Assembly: GCF_024172085.1 (NCBI RefSeq) | Contig: NZ_JAMZDZ010000001.1 | Location: forward strand, 2,418,001-2,482,000 | Direction: 5' to 3' | DNA from: Hamadaea flava | Lineage (GTDB): Bacteria > Actinomycetota > Actinomycetes > Mycobacteriales > Micromonosporaceae | DNA: 64,000 nt | Shown here: positions 53,976 to 61,822 of the stretch, in pieces | How positions within the stretch are numbered: position 1 is the first letter of the stretch | Layout: every line of letters starts with the position of its first letter | Made by a program: the position numbers and the translations under genes | Notes under the pieces: model-generated | The model's database searches: none | Seen by the model: the letters and a program-made list of their open reading frames with translations, nothing else | Told to the model about the DNA's origin: nothing

Positions 53976-55118
53976 GTGGTACGCAGAAAGAACGCAATTC
54001 TCACGGGCGCGGTTGGCGCCCTCATCCTGATGAGCACCGTCGTCGGCGGTACTCCGGCGCAGGCCGCGCCCACCTGGACGCCCCCGAAGTGCGGGCAGGT
54101 GACCGGTGGCGACGGCGCGCTCACCTACACCTGGAACGATGGCCGCCACCTGACTCAGACGGCGGCGGAGCTGCGGCCGATCTCGGTGGTGTCCGACATC
54201 GAGGCGCTGGCCGCGCCGAACACGCTGCTGGCGGTGGACGACTTCGGCAAGCTGTCGCAGAGTCTGGACGCGGGCTGCAGTTGGACGCCGATCGCCACGC
54301 TCGCGGGCCAGCCCCCGTACGCCATCACCGCCGCGGGTGGAGCGAGCGCGTACGTCTGGTCGCGGGCGAACGACGAGCTGCTCTACCGCGTCGACGGGAC
54401 CACGGTGACCGAGCTGCCCCGGATTCCGGTGGCCGACGTCGGCAACCTGCTCGCGCTGGCCGTCGACGGTACGCATCTGCGCGCGGTGACCTCCACCGGC
54501 GTGGTGCTGGACTCCGTGGACGGTGGCCAGTCCTTCCAGCGTCGCGGGGTGACCCCGCAGCCCGTGCTCGGCTGGTGGATCTGGGGCTACGAAGGCTCGA
54601 TCGGCCGGAACCTCGACCACATCGTGCTCGGCACCAGCACCGACGGCGTGTACACCACCTTCGACGGCGGGCTCACCTGGACTTCGTCCAGGCTGTCGGC
54701 CGAGCCGAAGCATCGGATCAACGTGTTCAGCGTGGCGGTCTCGCCCGCCGACGAGAACGTGGTCTGGGCCGAGGGGCTCGACACGACCGAGCTGGACGCG
54801 GGCGGCACCCGCGCGCAGGGCCGCCACCTCTGGCGGTCGACCGACGGCGGCCGGACGTTCGCCGTCGCGGTGGATCACGACCCCGACACGGTGACGCTGA
54901 CGAACGGGGTGCCACTGGCGCCGCATCCCACCGATCCGGACGTCGTGTACTTCGAGTTCGGCACGTGGTTCGCGAACTACGGCACCGACCTGTTCGCGTA
55001 CGACGCGGGCACCGGGCGGTTGACCGTCGGCCACAACGGCCACGACGGCATCAACGCGATCGCCTTCAACCCCGCCTTCCCCCAGGTGCTCTATCTGGGA
55101 TTGACCGAGGTCCGCTGA
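53976..55118 (+). CDS. Secreted BNR/Asp-box repeat protein
   Basis: 380 aa from GTG 53976, no clear ribosome site. Twin-Arg-like start (VVRRKN), hydrophobic run and a cut near AQA-APTW. Asp-box motifs recur (SLDAGCSWTP, SVDGGQSFQR, TFDGGLTWTS, STDGGRTFAV), giving a sialidase- or Vps10-like beta propeller. No sialidase Arg/Tyr active site can be picked out, so it may only bind ligands. Divergent from paralog 2 of the regulators. Confidence 0.8.
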   Translation: MVRRKNAILTGAVGALILMSTVVGGTPAQAAPTWTPPKCGQVTGGDGALTYTWNDGRHLTQTAAELRPISVVSDIEALAAPNTLLAVDDFGKLSQSLDAGCSWTPIATLAGQPPYAITAAGGASAYVWSRANDELLYRVDGTTVTELPRIPVADVGNLLALAVDGTHLRAVTSTGVVLDSVDGGQSFQRRGVTPQPVLGWWIWGYEGSIGRNLDHIVLGTSTDGVYTTFDGGLTWTSSRLSAEPKHRINVFSVAVSPADENVVWAEGLDTTELDAGGTRAQGRHLWRSTDGGRTFAVAVDHDPDTVTLTNGVPLAPHPTDPDVVYFEFGTWFANYGTDLFAYDAGTGRLTVGHNGHDGINAIAFNPAFPQVLYLGLTEVR

Positions 55119-55143
55119 CCTCCGCCATGGCGGCGGCCTCACG

Positions 55144-55186
55144 GCCCGGCCGGGTGCTCCTCGTCGAGCGCCCGGCCGGGCTTTCT
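55144..55186 (+). terminator. Rho-independent terminator after the BNR-repeat gene
   Basis: GCCCGGCCGGGTGCTC pairs GAGCGCCCGGCCGGGC (one T-C difference, G-U in RNA) with a six-base loop, followed by TTTCT. This is the clearest intrinsic terminator in the window. It ends at the stop of the convergent gene and could serve both. Confidence 0.85.
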
Positions 55187-56385
55187 CAAGCGGCCGGCGG
55201 ATCGACGTACGCGACCTCTTCGCGGACGATCCGCCCGCCGCTGACCGTGTAGAGCGTCACCTTGCGAGCGGTCCGGCGTACGCCGGAAGGCCGATGGGTC
55301 TGGTCGAAGGTGAACTTGACCGCGAACTGTCCGTCGCCGAGCAGCGGCCCGTCCGCCGTCACCTCGTGGATGTCGTAGTCGGCGGTGAGCCGGTGCGCGT
55401 TGGCCATGATGGCTTCCAGGCCGACGGTCTCCGCTACCCCTTCCAAGGGGGCGACTCGGACCATCGTCGGGGACAGCAGGGGCGTGGCCTCAGCCAACGC
55501 GCCTCGGCGGAGCGCCTCCACGTATGCGTCGGCGACGTCGCGGGTCGAGCGGAAGTGGGCGGCGTGATCGGCGGCCCAGTCGGCGAACGTCCGGGCGGGA
55601 CGCCCGGTGAGCCGCTCCACCGTGTCGACCACCGGTTCCGGCGCGGTGACGATCGACGCCCAGTGCCCCAGCGCCTTGTCGACGAACGCCTCGTCACCCC
55701 AGTTCGCCACCATCTGGGCGCGGGCCTCCTCCGGCGGCTGCTCGTCGAATCGCAGCGGGCGGCCGATCGTCTCGCCGATGATGCGTACCTGGTCGGCTTG
55801 GCTCACCGTGGCCGGCCCGGTCAGCACGTGACTCCGGCCGGCGTGGCCGTCCCCGGTCAGCACCGCGACGGCGGCGGCAGCGATGTCCGCCTCATGGATC
55901 AGCGACCGCTGTGCCCCGCCGTACGGCGCCCGGACCACGTCGCCGGAGCGGATCTGCTGCGCCCAGCCCAGGGTGTTCGTCGCGAACCCACCGGCCCGGA
56001 GGAACGTCCACTCCACGCCGGATCGGCGGATCAGGTCCTCGACCTCGCCCCAGACGCCGTTCTCCGGCGGGCTCACGTCGTCGCGGACGGAGAAGGCCGA
56101 CAGGTAGACCACCCGGCGGGCGTACTTGGCGATCGTCTCGATCGCGGGAGCGGCCCCGTCTGCCGAGTGGAACGGCCACAGCAGGAAGACCGAGTCCACC
56201 CCGTCGAGTGCTGTACGCAGTGATTCGGTGTCGGTGAGGTCGCCGGCGACGACCTGCACACCGTCGGGAAGCCCAGCCGAGTCGGGATTGCGAGTCAGTG
56301 CCCGGACGGGCAGGCCGGAGCCGGCCAGGGATGCGGTCACGTGCCGGCCGACGTTGCCCGTCGCGCCGATGATGAGTGTCGTCAT
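55186..56385 (-). CDS. NmrA-like NAD(P)-binding protein fused to a SnoaL-like domain
   Basis: 399 aa from ATG 56385. Residues 1-270: NmrA/atypical SDR (TLIIGATGNVGRHV, VVAGDLTDTESLRTAL, FLRAGGFATNTLGW), often a redox sensor or quinone reductase. Residues 285-399: SnoaL/NTF2-like fold (DVADAYVEALRRGALAEATP, VAETVGLEAIMANAHRLTAD, FAVKFTFDQTHRPSGVRRTA). The two are usually separate proteins. No catalytic Tyr-Lys in the first part. A perfect palindrome lies just upstream. Confidence 0.82.
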   Translation of the reverse strand: MTTLIIGATGNVGRHVTASLAGSGLPVRALTRNPDSAGLPDGVQVVAGDLTDTESLRTALDGVDSVFLLWPFHSADGAAPAIETIAKYARRVVYLSAFSVRDDVSPPENGVWGEVEDLIRRSGVEWTFLRAGGFATNTLGWAQQIRSGDVVRAPYGGAQRSLIHEADIAAAAVAVLTGDGHAGRSHVLTGPATVSQADQVRIIGETIGRPLRFDEQPPEEARAQMVANWGDEAFVDKALGHWASIVTAPEPVVDTVERLTGRPARTFADWAADHAAHFRSTRDVADAYVEALRRGALAEATPLLSPTMVRVAPLEGVAETVGLEAIMANAHRLTADYDIHEVTADGPLLGDGQFAVKFTFDQTHRPSGVRRTARKVTLYTVSGGRIVREEVAYVDPPAA

Positions 56386-56401
56386 GCGTTCAGCCTTGAA
56401 C

Positions 56402-56417
56402 CTCAACCATGGTTGAG
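56402..56417. promoter_or_regulatory. Perfect 16-bp palindrome, probable operator of the NmrA-SnoaL gene
   Basis: CTCAACCATGGTTGAG lies 17-32 bases before ATG 56385, over the expected promoter. Sites of this form bind TetR, MarR or HxlR dimers. No such regulator gene is adjacent. Confidence 0.65.
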
Positions 56418-56498
56418 ATCAAACTTTTCGCCTGTCAGCGTACGCGGGAATTTTCAGGTGATTGCGGTTAACGCGGACGGCGCAGTCTACTAACGCCC

Positions 56499-57746
56499 AT
56501 GAATAGATGGAAAAGTCTGATAGCTGTGACAGCGTTGACCGCCGGCGTCCTCACCGCGCCGCCGGCCGCGCTGGCCGCACCGGTGACGAGCGCGGTCTTC
56601 AACGATCCGACCGGCACCACCGCCGAGAAGACGCAGCTACAGAACAAGATCGTCGAGTTGATCAGCACCGCCCCGACCGGGTCGCGGATCCGGATGGCGA
56701 TGTACTACGCCGACGACGCGACCATCCCGAACGCCTTGATCACGGCACACCAGCGCGGGGTGAACGTTCAGGTCGTCTTCGACGGGCGGGAGACCGCCGA
56801 AACGCTGTGGCCCTCGTTGACCGCCGAACTGGGCGTGTCGCTGAGCGCGGCGAGCTGGGCGCTGGCCTGCCCGGCCGGGCGCGGCTGCATCGGCAGTCGC
56901 GTACTCGGGAACGTGGACTCCATCAACCACAACAAGTTCTTCCTCTTCTCCAGCACCGGCGGGGCGTCGAACGTCGTCGTGCAGTCGTCGGCGAATCTCC
57001 ACAACGGACGTGACGGGCTGGGCGGCTGGAACAACGCGCTGATCCTGGTCGGCAACACCGCGGCGTACAACTACTACAGCGCGTACTTCGACGACCTGAA
57101 GGGGCGGGTCGTCAACAACAACTACTACGACACGCGTACGCCGCTCCAGGCCGGCAATTCCAAGATCTTCTTCTATCCGCGTCAGGAGCAGTCGGGGACG
57201 AGCCCCTATCAGAATCCGGCCGAGGACACGATCTACACCATCCTGTCCAATGTGGATTGCTTCGGGAACTCCGTCGTCGGTACGCAGGACGGCACCCACC
57301 GGACGATCATCCGGGTCGCCATGAGCATGTTCTCCCGGGACTACCTGGCGAAGAAGCTCTGGGACCTGGACGCGGCGGGCTGCTACGTCGAGGTCGTGGA
57401 GACCTACCACCCGGGCTCCGACCTGGAGGTCAGCGCGATGAAGAAGCTGCTGGCCGCCGCGGGCGGCTACCACGGGCCGGCGGTCAAGTACTACTGCGAC
57501 ACCGACTCGATCTGGATCCACTCGAAGTACTTCGAGGTCGAGGGCGTCTACTACGGCAAGGCCGACCGCAAGATCGTGTGGACGGGCAGCCACAACTGGA
57601 CCACGAACTCCCTGCGGCAGGCCGACGAGGCCATCCTGCAGCTGGAGGACGCCACGGTGTTCGACGCGTACACGGCGAACTTCCGGCAGATCCGGGACAG
57701 CGCGACGATCCGGTCCGTCGCCAACGGCGGCGCAGCCGGCTGCTGA
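56499..57746 (+). CDS. Secreted phospholipase D-family protein
   Basis: 415 aa from ATG 56499. Signal peptide cut near ALA-APVTS. Two PLD half-sites: His144/Lys146 (INHNKFFLFS) and His341/Lys343 (WIHSKYFEV with GSHNWTTNSLRQADE), both complete enough for the HKD two-step mechanism. Five or six Cys suggest disulfides outside the cell. Could cleave phospholipid or nucleic acid; the family does both. No operon partner. Confidence 0.88.
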   Translation: MNRWKSLIAVTALTAGVLTAPPAALAAPVTSAVFNDPTGTTAEKTQLQNKIVELISTAPTGSRIRMAMYYADDATIPNALITAHQRGVNVQVVFDGRETAETLWPSLTAELGVSLSAASWALACPAGRGCIGSRVLGNVDSINHNKFFLFSSTGGASNVVVQSSANLHNGRDGLGGWNNALILVGNTAAYNYYSAYFDDLKGRVVNNNYYDTRTPLQAGNSKIFFYPRQEQSGTSPYQNPAEDTIYTILSNVDCFGNSVVGTQDGTHRTIIRVAMSMFSRDYLAKKLWDLDAAGCYVEVVETYHPGSDLEVSAMKKLLAAAGGYHGPAVKYYCDTDSIWIHSKYFEVEGVYYGKADRKIVWTGSHNWTTNSLRQADEAILQLEDATVFDAYTANFRQIRDSATIRSVANGGAAGC

Positions 57747-57748
57747 CC

Positions 57749-57814
57749 GCGTTGATCATGGAGTTTCCGGTCCCGACACACCGTCGAGACCATGGTCAAC
57801 TCCATGATCAACGC
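57749..57814. repeat. Intergenic hairpin, TTGATCATGG family (copy at 57.8 kb)
   Basis: Perfect 17-base arms, GCGTTGATCATGGAGTT (57749-57765) and its complement (57798-57814), plus an inner GGTC/GACC. Between convergent genes, three bases after the phospholipase stop. Confidence 0.93.
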
Positions 57815-57825
57815 CCAAGCGGGGG

Positions 57826-60273
57826 TTAGGAGCGGATGCGGGTGTGGGTGGGGTCGTAGAGCGGGCGGAGGGAGACACGGGCGGGCTGGATCGAGCCCGC
57901 GATCTCCACGCTCCACTCGGCGTCGTCCAGGTACGCGGCGGTGACCGGACGGTCGGCTTCGACCATCGCGAGGCCGACCGCGCCGCCGACGGTGAACCCG
58001 TAGGAGGCGGCGCGCACATACCCGACCGGTACGCCGTCCCGCCGCAGCACCTCGCCGTGGAAGAGCAGCGGCTTGGGGTCGCTGAGGAGCACCTGGACGA
58101 GCCGTCGGTGCGGCGTACCGGCCTCCTTCAGCGCCAGCGCAGCGGAACGGCCGACGAACGAGGGCTTGTCCAGGGCCACGGCGAAGCCGAGTCCCGCCTC
58201 GTACACGTTGTCGGTGTTGTCGATGTCGTGGCCGTAGTCCCGGTAGCCCTTCTCCATCCGCAGGCTGGACAGCGCCTTCAGGCCCGCGTGCACGAGGCCG
58301 TGCCGCTCCCCCGCCGCGACGAGCCGGTCGTAGACGTGCAGCGCCTGTTCGGCCGGAATGTACAGCTCGTAGCCGAGTTCGCCGAGGTAGGTGATCCGGA
58401 TGCAGAGGACCCGGGCGAAGCCGAGGTCGATCTCCTGCGCGGCCCGATAGGGAAACGCCTCGTTCGACATGTCCGCCGACGTCACGTCGGCCAACAGCGC
58501 GCGGGACAGCGGTCCCTGGATGTTGATCTGCGCGTACGCCCCGGTGACGTCGGTGACGAAGGCGTGCGAGTCGGAGCAGAACCGCTGCAACCGGGTCAGC
58601 ACGTGCCGATGCGCGGTGTCGCTGGCGACCACCCAGAACCGGTCTTCGGCGAGGCGGGTCACCGTGAGGTCGGCTTCGAGGGTCGCGCCCTCGTTGAGCC
58701 ACTGCGTATAGGTCAGCAGGCCGTCCTCAGTGGAGACACGGTTGGCCGACAGCTCTTCGAGCACGGCTCCGGCGTCGCGCCCCTGCACGAGGAACTTCGC
58801 CATGAAGCTCATGTCCATGAGGATCACGCCCTCGCGGGCCGCCTTGTGCTCGGCTTCCCAATAGGGGAACCAGTTCTGCCGCCCCCAGGACAGCTCTTCG
58901 ACGACCGGCTCGACGCCGGGCGGGGCGTACCAGTCGGGGCTCTCCCACCCGCTGACGTCCTTGAAGTACGCACCCTTCGCCGCCAGTCGCGAGTGGAACG
59001 GCGACACCTTGGCACCCCGGGCGGTCTGCATCGAGCGACCCGGATAGTGCGTCTGATACACCATGCCCAGCGATTCGACCGTACGCGTCGCCCGGTACTC
59101 CGGGTTCCGCTGGTAGGGGTGCAGCCGATCGATGTTGACGCCGGTGACGTCCCAGTCGGGGCGGCCGTCGACGATCCACTGCGCGACCGCCCGGCCGAGC
59201 CCGCCGCCGGTCAGGATGCCGATCGAGTTCAGCCCGGCGGCCACGAAGTAGTTCCGCAGTTCCGGGGCCTCGCCGATGATGGGCGCGAGGTCGGGCGTGA
59301 ACGATTCGGGCCCGCAGAAGAACTTCTTGACGCCCCGGTCGAGGGTGATCGGCACCCGCCGCATCGCCTTCTCCAGGTACGGCCCCATCCGCTCCCAGTC
59401 CGGGGGCAGTTCGCCGAAGGAGAAGCCGTCCGGGATGCGCCCGACGTTCCACGGCGCGCACTCGGTCTCGAACAGGCCGACCATCAGGCCGGCGCCCTCC
59501 TCGCGGTAGTACCCGTAGGACGACGGGTCCTCCAGCACGGGCAGGTCGCCGTGCACCTCCGCGATCGGCTCGGTGATCAGGTAGTAGTGCTCGGCCGCCT
59601 GGAGCGGGATGTTCACCCCGGCCAGTTCGCCCAGTTGGCGGGCCCACATGCCGGCCGCGTTCACCACGTACTCGGCTTCGATGTCGCCTTCCGGTGTGCG
59701 TACCCCTTGAATTCGACCATGGGACGTGCGAAAGCCGGTGACCGGAAGTCCCTCGATGATCTTGACTCCGCGCTGGCGCGCGCCCTTGGCGAGCGACATG
59801 GTCACGTCGACCGGATTGACCCGCCCGTCGTCGGCGACGTAGAACCCCGCGAGCAGGTCCTCCGTGCGCGCGAGCGGGAACAGCTCGTGGATCTCGCGCG
59901 GCGAGATCTCCTGGACGTCGACCCCGAGCAGGCGGTTGAAGGCCGCGACCCGGCGGTACTCCTCCAGCCGCCCCTCGTCCGCCGCGACCTCGATGAACCC
60001 GACCTGCTTGAGGCCCGTGGCCAGCCCGGTCTCCGCCTCCAGGTCGCGGTAGAGGTCCCGGCTGTACTGCCGCCAGCGGGTCGACGTCTCCGACATCGAC
60101 CCGAACGTCACCATCAGGCCCGCGGCGTGCCACGTCGTCCCGGACGTCAGTTTGTCGCGCTCCACCAGCACCACGTCGGTCCAGCCGAGCTTCGCCAAGT
60201 GGTACGCGATACTGGTGCCGACGACGCCGCCACCCACGACGACGACCTGGGCCCTGTCCGGAATGCGCGACAT
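57826..60273 (-). CDS. Dimethylglycine/sarcosine dehydrogenase-like flavoprotein (FAD + GcvT domains)
   Basis: 815 aa from ATG 60273. N-terminal FAD oxidase domain: VVVVGGGVVGTSIAYHLAKLG, His in SGTTWHAAGL (covalent-FAD position in relatives), ILTGGGLGRAVAQWI. C-terminal half is a GcvT/aminomethyl-transferase domain (TEDGLLTYTQWLNEGATLEA, GYELYIPAEQALHVYDRLVA, RMEKGYRDYGHDI), which passes the C1 unit to tetrahydrofolate. It demethylates N-methylglycines or similar. No other betaine-pathway gene is next to it. Confidence 0.9.
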   Translation of the reverse strand: MSRIPDRAQVVVVGGGVVGTSIAYHLAKLGWTDVVLVERDKLTSGTTWHAAGLMVTFGSMSETSTRWRQYSRDLYRDLEAETGLATGLKQVGFIEVAADEGRLEEYRRVAAFNRLLGVDVQEISPREIHELFPLARTEDLLAGFYVADDGRVNPVDVTMSLAKGARQRGVKIIEGLPVTGFRTSHGRIQGVRTPEGDIEAEYVVNAAGMWARQLGELAGVNIPLQAAEHYYLITEPIAEVHGDLPVLEDPSSYGYYREEGAGLMVGLFETECAPWNVGRIPDGFSFGELPPDWERMGPYLEKAMRRVPITLDRGVKKFFCGPESFTPDLAPIIGEAPELRNYFVAAGLNSIGILTGGGLGRAVAQWIVDGRPDWDVTGVNIDRLHPYQRNPEYRATRTVESLGMVYQTHYPGRSMQTARGAKVSPFHSRLAAKGAYFKDVSGWESPDWYAPPGVEPVVEELSWGRQNWFPYWEAEHKAAREGVILMDMSFMAKFLVQGRDAGAVLEELSANRVSTEDGLLTYTQWLNEGATLEADLTVTRLAEDRFWVVASDTAHRHVLTRLQRFCSDSHAFVTDVTGAYAQINIQGPLSRALLADVTSADMSNEAFPYRAAQEIDLGFARVLCIRITYLGELGYELYIPAEQALHVYDRLVAAGERHGLVHAGLKALSSLRMEKGYRDYGHDIDNTDNVYEAGLGFAVALDKPSFVGRSAALALKEAGTPHRRLVQVLLSDPKPLLFHGEVLRRDGVPVGYVRAASYGFTVGGAVGLAMVEADRPVTAAYLDDAEWSVEIAGSIQPARVSLRPLYDPTHTRIRS

Positions 60274-60281
60274 GGACGCAG

Positions 60282-60287
60282 AGTGTA
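60282..60287 (-). promoter_or_regulatory. -10 box TACACT, leaderless start of the dehydrogenase
   Basis: On the minus strand TACACT ends eight bases before ATG 60273. Confidence 0.45.
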
Positions 60288-60349
60288 GCCGGGGATTCTC
60301 TCGGGCGAGCCGCAAGGAGTGCAGTCAGCCCGCACACAGGCAGTCGGGA

Positions 60350-60355
60350 TATCTT
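60350..60355 (+). promoter_or_regulatory. -10 box TATCTT, leaderless start of the 123-aa gene
   Basis: TATCTT ends seven bases before ATG 60363. Confidence 0.5.
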
Positions 60356-60362
60356 CATCGAC

Positions 60363-60734
60363 ATGGACGAGAACCGAGCCCGGCGCGTCGTCGACGCGCT
60401 CCGCGATCGAGGCGTCCCCGCCCACCTGTCCCTCGGCGGCGGCTTCCGCAAGGTCGGCGTACGCATCGCGCTGCCGGACGGCCGCGAGGCGCTCTGGGAC
60501 ACCGACGGCACCGCCGGACTGGAGGCGCAAGTGCTCCGGGACGGGATGCTGGTCGGCTTCGTGCCGCACATCGACGGCTCCGAGGACTTCACCGAGGAGC
60601 AGGTCGTCGACGCGATCGCCCGCACCGACTACGACCAGCCGGTGGCGCGGCAGCGCAAGGAGGCGCCACCGCCGGACCGGCCGCTGCCGATGGAAGGCGG
60701 CTTCTTCCGCCGCTTCCGCGACGGTTTCCGCTGA
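60363..60734 (+). CDS. Small protein of unknown function
   Basis: 123 aa from ATG 60363. Not recognised. It has a mixed alpha/beta look (VVDALRDRGVPAHLSLGGGF, VRIALPDGREALWDTDGTAG, GFVPHIDGSEDFTEEQVVDA) with a basic C-terminus (GGFFRRFRDGFR) that may touch membrane or nucleic acid. No signal peptide or membrane segment. Codon use fits the genome, and the leaderless promoter box supports expression. Divergent from the dehydrogenase. Confidence 0.7.
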   Translation: MDENRARRVVDALRDRGVPAHLSLGGGFRKVGVRIALPDGREALWDTDGTAGLEAQVLRDGMLVGFVPHIDGSEDFTEEQVVDAIARTDYDQPVARQRKEAPPPDRPLPMEGGFFRRFRDGFR

Positions 60735-60747
60735 GGCCCCGGCTGCG

Positions 60748-61092
60748 TCAGTCGCCGAACGCTTTGGCGGAGACGACGCGCAGCCTGCCGTCCTGACCCG
60801 GCATCCGGGGAGCGCGGTACTCGACGTACAGCTGAGCGCCGACGCCCACGGTGACCGCGGCTTCGGCGGGGGCGTACTCCTTGGTGGGGGCGCCGGTGCC
60901 GGCTCGGGGGACGACGGCGACCCGGACACGGTGGGGACCGGCCGGGACCGGCACCGCCTCAGGCGCCCAGCTCACGACGGTACGCCGGACGCCGTCGACG
61001 ACGAGGACCGGAACTGTGTCCTTGTAGGAGCGTGCGACCGCCCAGGAGGGCCTGGTGAAGGTCATCCGCAGGACACCCTGACCTAGCGACAT
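60748..61092 (-). CDS. Small beta-rich protein of unknown function
   Basis: 114 aa from ATG 61092. Not recognised. Alternating hydrophobic strands (TVPVLVVDGVRRTVVSW, PHRVRVAVVPRAGT, AAVTVGVGAQLYVEYRAP) suggest a small beta sandwich. No signal peptide. An open frame extends much further upstream but over the divergent lipoprotein gene. Convergent with the 123-aa gene, 13 bases between. Confidence 0.6.
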   Translation of the reverse strand: MSLGQGVLRMTFTRPSWAVARSYKDTVPVLVVDGVRRTVVSWAPEAVPVPAGPHRVRVAVVPRAGTGAPTKEYAPAEAAVTVGVGAQLYVEYRAPRMPGQDGRLRVVSAKAFGD

Positions 61093-61154
61093 GCCAATAC
61101 TGTCCCACTTTGATGCAGTACGCGCAGGGCAAGCGCGCAAAGCATGTCGCGCCC

Positions 61155-61160
61155 TACAGT
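61155..61160 (+). promoter_or_regulatory. -10 box TACAGT, leaderless start of the lipoprotein
   Basis: TACAGT ends seven bases before ATG 61168, which supports this start over the ATG at 61144. Confidence 0.5.
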
Positions 61161-61167
61161 GGCGCCC

Positions 61168-61596
61168 ATGCGAATGCCGATCTCGGTCGCGCGCTGGGCG
61201 GCACTGCTGACGCTGCTCGGCGGATGCGCCTGTTGCTGCGGAAACTGGGCGCCGATCGGCCCCTCTCCGGACATCGAGGCGGCCGACGTCGTCGGGACGT
61301 GGGTCAGCGATGAAGGCGCACGTATCACCCTTAACGGTGACATGACGTTTCGGACCGAGGGCCTCGCGAAATGCCTGGAAGGCGAGGAAGGCAGCGGAAG
61401 CAGCGCGGGCGGCGGCGGGGCGGGCACCTGGTCGCTGGGCGATCCGGAGACCCTCGACCCCTATCAGGACCTCCTGCTCAAGTACGCCCCCTACGGCGAG
61501 CATCTGCAGACGTGGCGGGCCCAGGAGGACGAGATCGTCTATCTGTGGGGCGACACCGACAACAGCGAGATCTGTTTCTTCGAACGCGGCGAATGA
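61168..61596 (+). CDS. Lipoprotein of unknown function
   Basis: 142 aa from ATG 61168. Signal with lipobox LLGGC, followed by an unusual Cys cluster (CACCCG), so several Cys follow the lipidated one. The mature part has a lipocalin-like opening (VVGTWVSDEGARITLNGDMT) and ends in EIVYLWGDTDNSEICFFERG; a glycine-serine loop sits between. Probably a small surface-anchored beta protein. No function assigned. Confidence 0.7.
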   Translation: MRMPISVARWAALLTLLGGCACCCGNWAPIGPSPDIEAADVVGTWVSDEGARITLNGDMTFRTEGLAKCLEGEEGSGSSAGGGGAGTWSLGDPETLDPYQDLLLKYAPYGEHLQTWRAQEDEIVYLWGDTDNSEICFFERGE

Positions 61597-61620
61597 TCGG
61601 GTGATCGAAATCACGCGATC
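61595..61620 (+). terminator. Hairpin overlapping the lipoprotein stop
   Basis: GATCGGGTGAT pairs ATCACGCGATC with one mismatch and a CGAA loop; no T-run. The rest of the gap to 61822 shows several GATC words and nothing coding. Confidence 0.55.
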
Positions 61621-61822
61621 TGTCCGGATTAGATGATCGCCGATCCTGCCTCGGCGGGCCGGTCGATCACGACGGCCACGCAGCGGCAGGTGGTGGCCCG
61701 TATTCCGGCGGCCCGCCGACAGGCGCCCGACCGCGCTTCACCGGTTCGGCGGACAAAAGGGTACGCATCGGCAGCGTGATCGACGGCGAGTCCACTGGCG
61801 GACCCTTCTGAGCTGCACAACG

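Noticed and set aside
57844-60288. An 814-codon plus-strand frame opposite the dimethylglycine dehydrogenase-like gene
   Set aside because: It is a shadow of a clearly real flavoprotein; the composition is repetitive Arg/Val/Asp/Gly and no motif is seen.
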